Origin: Pinus tabuliformis | Lineage: Eukaryota; Streptophyta; Pinopsida; Pinales; Pinaceae | Assembly (NCBI GenBank): GCA_031772625.1 | Contig: CM062817.1 | Location: forward strand, 950,582,327-950,646,326 | DNA: 64,000 bases | Direction of reading: 5' to 3' | Shown here: positions 49,216 to 60,473 of the stretch, piece by piece | How positions within the stretch are numbered: the stretch's first letter is position 1 | How the letters are laid out: every line of letters starts with the position of its first letter | Program-made: the position numbers and the translations under genes | The notes under the pieces: model-generated | Told to the model about the DNA's origin: nothing | What the model saw: the letters and a program-made list of their open reading frames with translations, nothing else | Database searches by the model: none

Positions 49216-49650
49216 AATCGTTTTGCAAAATTGGTTTCAATATTAATTATGACTACAAACGGATAACTAAGCATTCTTTACATTTTGATAAGTATAAATT
49301 TTTAGGTATTTTGGTATATAAATTATAGTTACATGGGATTATGATCATAAATGGATAATTACATGTTTTCATCCTATCATTGTTGGTTAAATTTTTTCAA
49401 TTGATATGAAATATTTATATTGTTTTTTTAGAAATTTATTTCATAATAATATTATTGTTATTTTTATTTGTTAATCATTATTATTATATTTTTGAACTTT
49501 TTATTTTATAATTTAAATTTAGTCATGTTAAAGATGGTTTCATTTTATAATTTATAGATTTTTAATCATATTTAGCATGGTATGTACCTTAAACATGATT
49601 TTAATAATTAAGAACTTTTCTTATTACATAATTTATTTTTAAATGGCTAA
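49216..49650. other. very AT-rich intergenic DNA
   Basis: No reading frame or motif seen between the inverted repeat and the truncated Copia-3 reverse transcriptase. Confidence 0.6.
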
Positions 49651-50390
49651 TTCTTCTTTCATGGTTGTTTTAGATTTATCTAACTCAATATCACCAATAT
49701 AAATCATGTCATCCACATACAAAAAAACAATCAAAATCTTGCACATTTACCTTTGTGTACAAGGTAGGATCAATGTTTCTTCTGCAAAACCCATTCCCGA
49801 TCATGTAATTTTCAATTTTGCTATATCAAGCTCTAGACGTTTGCTTGAGTCCATAGAGCGCTTTCTTTAACCTGTAAACTTTATCTTCTTCTCCTTCAAC
49901 TTCATATCCTAGAGGCTCTTGCACATAAATTTATTCTTCTAGAATTTCATTCAAGAAGGATGATTTCACATCCATCTGATTTACTTTCCACTTGTTTTGA
50001 GCTATTGTGGCTAAAACTGCTCTTACGGTATCCAATTTGGCTATCGGAGAAAATATTTCTCCAAAATCTATTCCTGGTTCCTGCAATAATCCTTTTTCTA
50101 CAATCTTTGCTTTAAACTTGTAATTTCTCATTTTCTATTAAACTTTGTCTTGTGTATACTCCCATTCCATGACTTTCGTTCTTTGAGCACAACATATTTG
50201 TTAATGATGGTCTTCTTGGTGACAGTGTTATACAATTTGAAAGCTTTTGACTACTCACTATAACTAGTAAATATGCATTTTTCACTTTTGTTATCGAATA
50301 TACCTCTTAGCTCCTTAGGAACATGTGCATAAGCTACACATCCAAAAACTTTGAGATGAGATACATTGCAAGACATACCTGAGAAAATTT
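49650..50390 (-). pseudogene. Copia-3 integrase end plus reverse transcriptase start
   Basis: RT reads YKFKAKIVEKGLLQEPGIDF, GEIFSPIAKLDTVRAVLATI and QMDVKSSFLNEILEE, and further a YVDDMIYIGD box near 49690-49720. The integrase end reads MSCNVSHLKVFGCVAYAHVP (about 50330-50390). Numerous frame breaks. The RT stops at about 49650 without RNase H. Confidence 0.85.
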
Positions 50391-51390
50391 GATTTTAAAA
50401 AAATTTTATAGGTAGCAATTGAAGGAGATTTCCTAGTAGAACACCCTTGTAACCTATATATCGGAAGATCTAATTCAGGTGGCAAGGCCATGGGAACCTG
50501 TAATGTCATAAACAACCACCTACAAACAAGAAAATAAATTGTAAGATGTAGTAATACATCGAGGACGATGTAAATTGAAGGGTGGGAGTATGTAAAACCC
50601 CTCCATCTTATGTAGCACTCTGTTGCTATCATGCTAGACCAAAGCTAGATTGAGTTGTAACAGAAAAACTGGGTCTGAGGTGTAACAATGAAAGTAAATA
50701 GTTTATTATTTAATAAATAAAGATAATTTAATAGCTTGGAAAATGATAAACCAAGAGATGAGATTCTTCCAAATGAAATCCCATTGGTGCATGGATTGGA
50801 TAATTCTTTGATGGTACGACTTCTAGATCCAATTGTAGATAATATTAATGGATTTGGAGATAAATATCCATTAAGTTACTTAGCTTGGGAAAGATGATAA
50901 GTTTAAAAAGCATAAAATCCTTGCTGGAGAGAAGGAAAGATTATATGAGGAAAAGCTTCGCAGGAGAGAACGACAAGCTTTTATGGGAAAAACCTAGGAA
51001 AATAGATAAAATGATCCATAAAAGTGGGATGCTGCTAAAGGAAACCATATCATGAAAGAGGGTATTAAATACCCATTGAAGAGATCAACAAGGGGCAGTT
51101 GATCCATGGAAGGAACTCTCGGATCGGGGGTGAACTGGAGGAAGTTAATTCTAGGTTGGGTGACGGTGCTCGATTTTGCAAGTGATGGTTATTTCAACTA
51201 ATCTGTGTTGATTCAATTGCATGGGATGTTCTGTATGTGCCTCCTTACTCTTTATGTTGTCGCATATTTAAAATTATGGGTATAAATGCATGTTTTATAT
51301 TTGTTTATGAGATAATTGAATAATTATGCATGGGACAACTACTAAAATCAAATTTAATCGAAGTCAAATTTAGTAATGGGGGCATAGGAG
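50391..51390 (+). mobile_element. 3' end of an unrelated LTR retrotransposon inserted in Copia-3
   Basis: A purine tract GAAGGGTGGGAG (50578-50589) is followed at 50591 by TGTAAAACCCCTCC, which looks like a polypurine tract and an LTR start in plus orientation, as in gypsy elements whose LTRs open TGTAA.ACCC. A TATA-like GGTATTAAATACCC lies near 51061-51074, as expected for an LTR promoter. The preceding 200 bases would be the decayed 3' end of pol. The left edge (about 50390) and right edge (before the Copia-3 gag knuckle at about 51400) are inferred from where Copia-3 similarity stops; no target duplication was found. Confidence 0.45.
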
Positions 51391-51399
51391 GTGGTTGTT

Positions 51400-52280
51400 A
51401 GGTTGGGTCAAGGAGGTATGTGACACATAGTGACCAAATTTATTATAGTAATAACACCTCACCTTGGATTTATCAACTCTTTGGTTGTTGTTGAATATTT
51501 TTTTTTTGTTGTGCTTTCTTGTTCCTGCTCTTCTCTGCCATCTCTTTGAGCACTTGATCTTTTGCCTCGTCCTTTGCCTCTCAATATAACTCTACGTCAA
51601 CTTTTGTCTCTTGAAATAGAAACCTCCCTTTTGAAAGTGGTTTCTAGAGTGGAATCCTTATTTATGTCTACCCTTGCCTCATGGGATAGAAGTGATCCCA
51701 TCAACCATTAGAATTTCCAAATCCTTTTCTTCTTCTATAGTTGCTACCACAATGTCAAATTTGGTAGACAATGATCTGAGAACTTCCTCAACCAATATTT
51801 GATATTTAATATCATCACCATAAATTTTTAACTAATTTACGACAGTCATGACTTGATTCATGAATGAATTAATGTCCTCTTTGTCCTTCATCTGCAAACT
51901 TTCAAAATCTCTTCTATTATTCTACAACTTAACAATATTGACTTTGGCCATACCTTTATAACTTGTCGCCAAAGTATCCCATGCAATCTTTGCTAAATAC
52001 ATGTTCATAATTTTCTGCAACACTACTCGGTTCACTCCATGTTAGATAAGCTACAATGTGTGTGCATTATTCTTTTTGTATTTCTTCTATTGTTCCCTCT
52101 CTACATTATTGAGGGCTTGTTTAGGTGCTTCATTTTTAGGTTTTAGAAATCCATCTGTGACATATTCCCAAACATTATGAACTTTCAACATAGTATCCAT
52201 CTTAATAACCAACATATCATAATCCTTCCCTGTAAATAATGGAAACTAAAGCTTGAAACTGAATGATACCATCTATAACA
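51400..52280 (-). pseudogene. Copia-3 gag
   Basis: The minus strand reads FTGKDYDMLVIKMDTMLKVH (N-terminal gag), then segments equivalent to the Copia-4 gag (Copia-4 reads MNQVITIVNQLKIYGEDIKD). It ends in a decayed zinc knuckle CYYYNKFGHYVSHTS, where the second and third Cys of C-x2-C-x4-H-x4-C are lost. Many stops. Confidence 0.8.
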
Positions 52281-52846
52281 AATATCTCCTTTACAAAACT
52301 CCTTGTAGAAAAAAAAATCCTTATATTTATTTATATAATAACTTAATTTATGAAAACGTTTTAAAACCTTTATAAAACACTCCAAAAAAACCATTTTAAA
52401 CACTTATTGTAATAAATCCTTTTATTAACATTTTAAACAAAAATCCTTACAAACTATCATAATTTATTTTTTCCAAACTTTATGAATCCCTTTCCAAACC
52501 TTAATAATCCATTTTAATAAATAAATCTTTAGGAACAAAGTTTCATATGAGTCAACTTTTGTCTTTCATATGTTCTCATGAAATTTTCTACTCTCTTATA
52601 CCTCATTGGGCTTGCGTACCCCCGACACAAAAAAAAATATAAAAATTTCTAGTTTTTCGTCTAAATGATTTATCACAGTTTCTAGAAAGTTTGAATTTCA
52701 CACCTCACTTGCGCATTTTTAATTCCTTAAAAGTGCCAAAAATTTGCAACTTTTTTTTTAAATTACTAGTTTTTTACTTGGTTTTTTCTTACTAGTTTTG
52801 TACGCACAATCGATCTTGTGATTGTTCCTCGAATCGGATACCAATT

Positions 52847-53107
52847 TGTTGGAAAGATAAAGGAGAAAAGGCACAAAATAACAAAACCAATAATAAAAAT
52901 AGTTGTGATTCTTCAATTGATCACAAAAACTTGATGATTACAATGAACCCAGTGAGGGGTATTTAAACTTTCCGTCTAACTACTCGCCAAAAATAACTTA
53001 ACATCCAACCATAAATTAAATTCGACTTTACTCTAAATATGACTTAACTCAACTTGACGTAACTCAGTTAACTGATAATTCTAATATTTTTAGCTAACCA
53101 AAACCCA
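52847..53107 (-). repeat. 5' LTR of Copia-3, right edge uncertain
   Basis: It starts TGTTGGAAAGATAAAGG, matching the Copia-4 LTR (TGTTGGAAAG..), and shares GATGATTACAATGAACC..GTGA.GGGTATTTAA and AACTCAGTTAACTGA with it. It is followed directly by the Copia-4 target duplication ATGCT (53109-53113), so Copia-4 landed in or right next to this LTR. Confidence 0.8.
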
Positions 53108-53113
53108 CATGCT

Positions 53114-53415
53114 TGTTGGAAAGTCAGAGGAGACAAAACACAATTCACACATAAAACATGATCTGCTTCTCTTCTATTGATCACACAAAACATGATGATT
53201 ACAATGAACCTGGTGAAGGGTATTTAATCCTTTTCCAACTAGCTAACTGCCTAAAATATCTTGACATGCAACTACATGCAATCTCACACTCAAAGTAGTC
53301 TATCACTTAACTCACTTGACTCAACACTCAAACACTCAATCATGCAATCACTCAATTAAATGACTCTCTATTTTTAGCTAACTCCTCATGTAGGAGTAAT
53401 TATCTTATTTTAACA
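53114..53415 (-). repeat. 3' LTR of Copia-4
   Basis: 302 bp, TGTTGG..TTAACA on the plus strand. Near-identical to 60173-60473, including the shared block AAACATGATGATTACAATGA. GGGTATTTAA near 53218 is a plus-strand motif. Confidence 0.96.
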
Positions 53416-53435
53416 CTCCCCATTAATTACGACTG

Positions 53436-54620
53436 CTAAACTAAAACATGACTCATGACAACACAAACATGCCTACTGGTCCATGTCTCAGCTAGGCTTA
53501 CAACACGCAAGTTTCTTCTATGAAACTCAAACAAATCTTGTGCTAATGACTTAGTAAATATATCAGCCAATTGATCACTAGATTTACCAGGCTTCAAGTG
53601 AACTTCTCCATTGCTCACAAGTGCTCTAATAAAGTGATATCTAGTATCAATATGCTTTCTCTTCTGATGAAACACATTATTCTTGGATATTGCAATCGCT
53701 GAGGTGTTGTCACAATATATTATTTTTTATCCTTGTTGTTTCTATTTGAGTCCATCAAGTACTTTTCTTAACCACACTGCTTGACATGCTGCTGATGTTT
53801 CTACTGCATATTCTGCTTCTGCTGATGAAAGTGTCACAATGGGTTGCTTCTTAGATGCCCATGAAATCACACCTGAACCAAGGTGGAACACAAAACCAGA
53901 AGTGCTCTTCCTATCATCCAAATTGCCTGCAAAATCACTATCTATGATCCAATCAATTCTTTCTTTTCTCTGCTTGCATACATTATGCCACAATCTCTAG
54001 TTCCTGCTATGTATCTCAAATTCATTTTCCTGCACTCTAATGTGTGTCTCTTGGAGTCTCCATAAATCTGGAAATCAAACTCACTCCTTGCATGACATCC
54101 AGTATTGTAGTTGTGAGATGCATGAGGCTACCAACTAATCTTTTGAATAAAGTTGGATCGACACCTGTTACAACTAGTGTAGGGACAGGTTTGCAATTTT
54201 GTATCCTGAATATTTTCAAAAAATCTTTGGAATATTTATTTTTACAAATAAAAATTCATTTTTTTCAGATTTCTCAACTTCTATGCCAAGAAAATATTTC
54301 ATGAGATCAAGACTTGTCATCTCAAATTCTTTCATCATGGCTACTTTAAACTCATCTATGACAAAATCACCTGTAAAAATCATGTCATCAAGATATAAGA
54401 AAAAAATCAAAATCTGTCCATGCTCATTTACCTTTGTGTACAAGGTAGGCTCAATGTTGCTTCTGCAAAATTCATTCTTAATCATGTAGGTGTCGATTAT
54501 GCTATAACAAGCTCTAGTCACTTGCTTCAATCCATAGAATGCTTTCTTCAACCTGTAAACTATTTCTTCATTACTCTCAACTTCATATCCTAGAGGTTGC
54601 TGCACATAGATTTATTCTTC
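53436..54620 (-). pseudogene. Copia-4 reverse transcriptase second half, RNase H and pol C terminus
   Basis: RT part (about 54605-54216) reads LKKAFYGLKQVTRACYSIID, FFLYLDDMIFTGD (YVDD has become YLDD) and MKYFLGIEVEKSEK. Then KRLVGSLMHLTTTILDVMQG (54219-54037). RNase H reads [20 protein letters not shown] and [20 protein letters not shown] (53993-53742), with catalytic D..E residues present. The pol end has KHIDTRYHFIRALVSNGEVH and SSDQLADIFTKSL (53675-53436). Frames are broken between the pieces. Confidence 0.92.
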
Positions 54621-54761
54621 TAGAAATCCATTCAAGAAGGTTGATTTCACATCTATCTGATATACTTTCCACTTGTTTTGAGCTACTATGGCTAGAATTT
54701 CTTTTACAATATCCAATCTGGCTATCAGAGAAAACGTTTCTCCAAAGTCTATTCCTAGTTG

Positions 54762-55127
54762 CTATGAGAATCCTTTTGCTACAAGTCTTGCTTTAAATTT
54801 GTCAATTTCACCTTTCTCATTCAACTTTGTCTTGTACACCCACTTCACACCAATGAGATTTTTTTCCTTTGGTAAATCAACCAAATCCCATGTGTCATTC
54901 CTTTCAATAGATTCAATTTCTTCATCCATGGCTTGCACCCAATTTTCATCTTTGATTGCTTCTTCAAACGAAGAAGGTTGGAATGACAACAATGCAAAAT
55001 TTGGACTAACATTCAAATCATCATAAATATCTTTCAAATTTCTCATATTTCTCTTACAATTGTGTTGATTCATCACCTGATTGATATCTGGGAGAATCTT
55101 GATTTGTTGATCTGCTTGAGGATCCAT
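54762..55127 (-). pseudogene. Copia-4 reverse transcriptase N-terminal part
   Basis: It reads SFEEAIKDENWVQAMDEEIE, NDTWDLVDLPKEKNLIGVKW and KARLVAKGFS, then a stop within the next motif (..YSQE/Q..GIDFGE, near 54760). Standard copia RT opening. RT continues downstream in another frame with MDVKSTFLNGFLEE-like wording near 54620-54680. Confidence 0.92.
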
Positions 55128-55194
55128 GTTTCTCTGAAAATCTTGGAGTCCTTGTTGGTGTGTCTCTGTTTGGTGTCTTCACTTGTGATTCTTG

Positions 55195-55970
55195 CTACTC
55201 CTTTTTTGCTACATCATCTTCTTCCATCAGTGGCACTTGTACATCAACTGTTTTGTCTACAGTTCCATTCCATGACTCGTTTTCATTGAACACAACATCT
55301 CTGCTAATTATGGTCTTCTTTGTGATAGGGTTATACAATTTGTAAGCTTTTGATTTCTCACTATAACCAATGAATATGCATTTTCCACTTTTATCATCCA
55401 ATTTGCCTCTTCGCTCCTTAGGCACATGTGCATAAGCTACACATCCAAATACTCTGAGATGAGATACGTTGCAATACATACCTGACCATGCTTGTTCTGG
55501 TACTCTGTTCATCACACTCTTTGTAGATCTGGTGATCACATAAATAGCACATGCAACTACTTCTGCCCAATACTCATTGGACAAGTTTCTGCCTTTCAAC
55601 ATGCTTCTTACCATGTTCAGAATTGTCCTGTTCTTTCTCTCTGCTACACCATTCTGCTGCATTGTGTACCTGGTTGTAAATTGTCTTCTGATCCCATGTT
55701 GTTTGCAGTAATCATGGAATACCTTTGAGTCATATTATCCACCACGATCTAACCTCAATATCTTGATCTGTCGATCACTTTGGTTCTCTACTAAGGCTTT
55801 GAATTCTTTGAACTTTGCAAAATTTTCAGACTTCTACTTCAAAAAGTAAATCCAAGTCTTTCTGTTGTAGTCATCAATGAAAGGGAGTAAGTAGCAACTT
55901 CCACCAATTGACTGTGTCCTCATAGGTCCACATAAGTCTGTATGCACTAGCTCAAGAGGTTGCTTTGCTC
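55195..55970 (-). pseudogene. Copia-4 integrase
   Basis: The core reads [20 protein letters not shown] (first Asp), a mutated second-Asp block LRLDRGG followed by a stop where relatives have RSDNGGE, then MQQNGVAERKNRTILNMVRS (catalytic Glu). The C-terminal end reads HLRVFGCVAYAHVPKERRGK and KCIFIGYSEKSKAYKLYNP. The 155 residues from 55662 to 55195 are open. Confidence 0.92.
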
Positions 55971-55999
55971 TTCTCGGTCATCTCTCTGACCACCATATC

Positions 56000-56719
56000 T
56001 TTTGATTCGTTCTCTGCCTCTCGTTCTACTTCTGTCTCGACCTTTATCTCTTGAAATAGAAACTCACTTTTGAAAGTGGTCTCTAGAGTGGAATCCTTAT
56101 TTCTGTCTATCCTTTCCTCATGCGATAGAAGTGATCACGTGAGCTCATCAACTGTCAATGATGTCAAATCCTTGGCTTCTTCTATGGCTGCTACCACAAC
56201 ATCGAATTTGGTAGACAAAGATCGGAGGACCTTCTCAACCACTCTTTGATCTTTTATATCTTCACCATAAATCTTTAACTGATTTACAATAGTTATGACT
56301 TGATTCATGAAAGAATTGATGTCCTCTATCTCCTTCATCTATAGACTTTCAAAATATCTCCTAGTATTCTGCAACTTAAAAATATTGACTTTGGCCATAC
56401 CTTTACAGTTTTTTTCCAAAGTATCCCGTGCTACTTTTGCTGAAGACATGGTCATAATTTTCTGGAACACTGCTAGGTCCACTACCTGTTGAATAAGCTA
56501 CAACGCATGTGCATTCTTCTTCTTGTCTTTCTTCCATTGTTCCCTCTCTGCATTAGTGAGAGAATGTTCTTCTTCTTCATTCATAGGTTCCGAAAACCCA
56601 AGCTTCACATAATCCCAAACATCATGTGCCTGCAACGTGGTTGCCATATTAATGGCCCACACATCATAATCTTTCCTTGTAAACGGTGAGCACTGGGGCT
56701 AAAAATTTGAGAAAGCCAT
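56000..56719 (-). pseudogene. Copia-4 gag, C-terminally deleted
   Basis: The Met codon at 56717-56719 starts MAFSNF, followed by a stop and then FTRKDYDVWAINMATTLQAH and DVWDYV, the usual Gag N terminus. The centre (56338-56135) reads SFMNQVITIVNQLKIYGEDI, VVEKVLRSLSTKFDVVVAAI and EEAKDLTSLTVDEL. The Arg-rich C-terminal part near 56000 then fuses directly to the integrase region [10 protein letters not shown] near 55960, so zinc knuckle, protease and pre-integrase are missing (roughly 1 kb deleted). Confidence 0.88.
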
Positions 56720-56974
56720 CTTTCTCCAAAAATTTCTCTTCTTTTAAAGATACCCTAAATTTCTCCTTTGTAAAACTCTTTTCCAAAAAAAAATAATACC
56801 CTTTTCAATAAAACCCTAAGTTTTTTATTTAAAAAAAAAACTTAAAAAAATCATTCTAGAAAGAACCTTTTCAAAAACTCTTGATATTAATTTTTATATA
56901 TAAAATAATTTAAAAAAATCTTTAGATATAAAAAACTTAATACGTGAACTTTTTTTCAAAATTTTAATCAATCT

Positions 56975-59900
56975 GCTAGCACCTAAATTTGGCTCAGGCT
57001 GAAGGAAGGAAAAAATTAGGGTAACCACAAACCACACTCAGTCTGGTAGCTAGCCCTACCAGAGCAGGAGAGGGCTCTCTCCGAGTTATGCTCAGTGAAT
57101 AGATAATCGAAAACAGTCTGAGATGACTCACAATGCAATATTTACCTTAGGCTAGTAAGAAAATAGGGATTCTAGAAACAGTTTTATGAATGACCGAGCT
57201 TCTGGGATGTTATGGGATCGGCACTTAGCAGAGAACAGATAATTTAATACAAAGGCACAGATTATTCCGTGAGGCAAGGTAGGTGGAAAATGTAACAAGC
57301 TAGTTTGATGTACCACGACATGAATAGATTGATGAAGAAAGTGAAAAGGGCATAGTGACATGAATCCTTTTCAGCAGAAGAATAACACTGAACATGAAAT
57401 TTTCCCACAGGCAGAGCAATAAAATTGAATTCTACCTAATCTCACTCAGAAAATTTCACTGGAAATGAACATGAATTGAATTATGAAACATAACAAAATA
57501 CATATGAAAACATAGGAGACACATTTACTACACTCACAACCACAAGAATCTCATGAAACAGAGCCGCTGCCTTTCATTAATTCTCTATCAAAACTACAGA
57601 GTGAAGAAACAAAGTTTCTTTCCCACAATCTCCCAGAAGTTACAAGCCAACCCACCCTTTGCAAATAACTTGCATACAATATATAGAATGTGTGAGGAAG
57701 AGATAGAACGCCCAAGGGTTGGGGAGTTACTCGAATCATTGTGAAATGGAGATGGAGAGCCAACCATCAGGTACAGGTGCAGCGTTGCAAACATGACTTT
57801 TGGCTTTGGGTGATCGTTTGCCTTCCTTCGCCACTTGGATAGAAGCCCATTTGGAGAAAAAACTCTTTAAATGCCACCTTTGGTGCCAAAAAGCTGAAGT
57901 GTAGATGACCGGGCCCACTTGGATATGTCGCGAACCCAAATTTCGCGAAACGGAAGAAAATTGGCAATTTTTCCTCTGTGCGTTGTGCCATTTTCTCTGT
58001 GCGTCGTGCTAATTTGGGGCATGTTTTGGGGAACTTGTATGTGTCCAAATTATGCCCAAGTGTGCTTTTTAGAAAGCCTGTCCTATCTACTTTCTAATCC
58101 CACTGGAATTTTTTAATTTCGTGCCCATTTACCCCTCCAAATATTCATTCTCCCCGGACTACTTTCTGTGTCTCAAAAAAGTGGCAGAGAGGTAATTTTT
58201 GGGTGTTTTTTGACCTTTAGAAGACTCAAATCTTGTCAAAATTTCTTGCCCGGACACCAGTAGTCATGATTTTCGATCCTGAATCCAAAACTGCAAGCCA
58301 GTCCTCATTTGGAGCTCTAGAATTTTAGGGTCGCGCCAGTGGCGCGGCACACAGGGAGAAAATCCCTGTTTTTTGCCCAAAAATTTGTGAAATGACCCAA
58401 AATGCCGTAAAAATTCTCCAAATTTCTTGCCCATGCACCAGTAGTCATGATTTTTCATGATGAATGCAAAAATGTAAACCTTTATTCATTTGGAGCTCCC
58501 AAGTTTTAGCGTCGCGCCAATCCGTGGCGCACAGGGAAGTGGCGCGGCGCACTGGGCTTGAGGCGCGGAGCATATAGCCTGTTCGTAGTGGTTATTGCAA
58601 GAGACTTTTGAAGGCATTCCCGGTGTCCAAATTGGGCACAGGATAGATCATTGAAAAGGTATTTGATTCTACTTTCCAACCCAGCTATATTTTTTTAATT
58701 TGGAGTTCATTTGCCTTGTCAAAAATCAAATCTCCCAAGACTGGTCAAAATGTGCCAAATGAGGCTGCCTAAAGGCAGAGTGTTGTTACGATCAACTTTT
58801 TAATGCCTTCCTCAACTCCACATTGAGCTCATGATAGCTCATTGGAAATATCTTTGTGTCTAGCGATCATTTGACTCATTAATCAAGTCATTTGGCCAAC
58901 TGAGCTAGGAGAAAATTTGACTTTCCCAAGGTCACTTTAGAGGTGCATCAATTCTCCCGAGGCAACTATATTTTTGACATTTCTCAAAAACCATGACACA
59001 TGTGTAAAACATGAAGGATGTTTTCCTTCCTTGGCATGTTTGGGAAAAAAACCTCTCTCATCTTTCCCAAATTCATCCTTTATTGCTCAGAAACAACATT
59101 TGAGTGAAACCTATCCCGATGTGTGGAACAAGGGATTTGTCGAAATGAAGCGAAATGAAGAGGATAGGGAGCTTCTAAATTCTTGAGGAAATTTTGGGAA
59201 GTAGGGAGGGATGTTAGGAAGTAGGGGAAAGTGAAATCTCAGAGATTAAGTGAGGGGAATGGGTCCAAAAAGGAAAAACACAGGCCCAACCTAGAAAATT
59301 TCCAGGTTGTAGCAAGAAACTAGGGTTTGTGCAAAAATGAGGAATTTGGGGGATCTCAGTGATGGGAAGTGTTTGATAAGGTACTTTAAGGATAGGGGAA
59401 GGTGTATAACATTAGGATACAAGTTTTGGCGATGAATTGGCCGTCCAAGAGAAATTGCCTTCAAAACCCTAGGAGAGGGAAATGACCTTACCTGGGCGCA
59501 ACTGAAGCATGAACAAGGTGTAAAATGACCCAGTGGGACTTGACATGATAATGAAAACTCTTTGAATGATGGTACACTCAGCTGAAAGGTGACATGGACT
59601 GACATTTGGAAAACTTTGACAAGGGTAAAGTCAAACCCTAGACCTAATGCCTAGTGACCAAATTTTGCTTCAAGACTCACTGAAATGAAAAAATTTGACC
59701 TTGAAACCTTAAAATCACTTTGTAAGAGCATGTTTGATCACTGGAGGAAGGTTGTAAAGACTGACACTAACATAATTACGTAACTTGTAACAAAGATTTT
59801 GAAAGTTTTAAAAGTTGACCTTTTCGTTGGTTTATTAACCCACCTCACCTAACCTTCTCGGCCGAGTCAAAAAAAACTTGCATGTACAAGAGTCCAGCTA

Positions 59901-59990
59901 TCATAGAAAATTGATGGCTAGATTATAGCAGCAGCTTTGCAAGCTGCTATTGACTTCTTGTATAGCACCCGCAGATGCATGTTCATGGCA
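56975..59990. other. unexplained GC-richer segment in the Copia-4 leader
   Basis: The related Copia-3 has only about 0.55 kb between gag and the primer-binding site; Copia-4 has 3.4 kb. The extra part, roughly 56975-59990, is distinctly less AT-rich and contains the 181-bp tandem repeat at 58241-58600. It shows no protein motif on either strand: the open frames at 57152-57361, 57767-58048, 58974-59186 and 59291-59605 are unrecognised. It may be a separate insertion or a family-specific long leader. No target duplication was found. Confidence 0.5.
58241..58600. repeat. 181-bp tandem duplication rich in GCGC
   Basis: ATTTCTTGCCC..CACCAGTAGTCATGATTTT occurs at 58241 and 58422. Both copies continue with CATTTGGAGCTC and a GTCGCGCCA..GGCGC segment followed by CACAGGGA. 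Identity is about 75% by eye. It is the most GC-rich spot in the window. Confidence 0.85.
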
Positions 59991-60157
59991 GTTGCGGCTG
60001 TTTTTCAAAACATAAGAGTTTTTTTTTTTTTTTTTTTTATGTTGTCTGCAGACCACACGAGCTCGAGCTTGGCTAGTTCAAAAATTTAGATTCTCTTATA
60101 ACTCACTCAATTCCACTCTTAAAGCTGCAACTACAGATTTTTTCTCTCTCAAACCTC

Positions 60158-60170
60158 GCTCCGATATCAA
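60158..60170 (-). other. primer-binding-site remnant of Copia-4
   Basis: The minus strand reads TTGATATCGGAGC, a mutated form of the tRNA-Met type TGGTATCAGAGC, two bases from the LTR. Confidence 0.75.
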
Positions 60171-60172
60171 TT

Positions 60173-60473
60173 TGTTGGAAAGGCAGAGGAGAAAAAACAC
60201 AATTCATACATAAAACATGATCTGCTGCTCTTCTAATGATGGAACAAAACATGATGATTACAATGAACCTGGTGAAGGGTATTTAAACCTTTCCAACTAG
60301 CTAACTGCCTAAAATATCTTGACATGCAACTACATGAAATCTCACACTCAAAGTAGTTTATCACTTAAATCACTTGACTCAACACTCAAACACTCAATCA
60401 TGCAATCACTCAGTTAACTGACTCTCTATTTTTAACTAACTCCTCATGCAGGAGTAATTATCTTATTTTAACA
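60173..60473 (-). repeat. 5' LTR of Copia-4
   Basis: 301 bp, partner of 53114-53415; target duplication ATGCT follows at 60474-60478. Confidence 0.96.

Larger units (their letters stand above)
49650..53107 (-). mobile_element. Ty1/copia remnant Copia-3 (relative of Copia-4), truncated
   Basis: Reading right to left: LTR (52847-53107 or slightly longer), primer-binding-site remnant (about 52835-52846), short leader, gag (about 52280-51400), a foreign LTR-element end (about 50391-51390), integrase C-terminal part (50390-50160) and the first half of RT (50150-49650) up to the YVDD region. RNase H and the 3' LTR are gone. Wording is close to Copia-4, so both are the same family. The protease and most of the integrase are missing, and a block of about 430 bp between integrase and RT that is present in Copia-4 is also deleted. 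Confidence 0.85.
53114..60473 (-). mobile_element. Ty1/copia element Copia-4, youngest insertion, internally deleted
   Basis: LTRs 53114-53415 (302 bp) and 60173-60473 (301 bp), about 94% identical by eye, with perfect target duplications ATGCT at 53109-53113 and 60474-60478. A primer-binding-site remnant lies at 60158-60170, and a purine tract (GGGGAG on the minus strand) next to 53415. Minus-strand order: gag (56719-56000), integrase core (about 55960-55195), RT (55127-54200), RNase H and pol end (53993-53436). The gag C terminus, zinc knuckle, protease and GAG-pre-integrase are deleted at about 55980. A 3.4-kb leader (56720-60157) holds a GC-richer segment of about 3 kb not found in Copia-3. 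Confidence 0.95.

Noticed and set aside
56973-57629. Possible solo LTR (TGCTAGCACC..TTCCCA) flanked by CAATC
   Set aside because: The ends are only TG..CA and the 5-bp match was found by searching for one; it leaves the rest of the GC-richer block unexplained. Likely chance.
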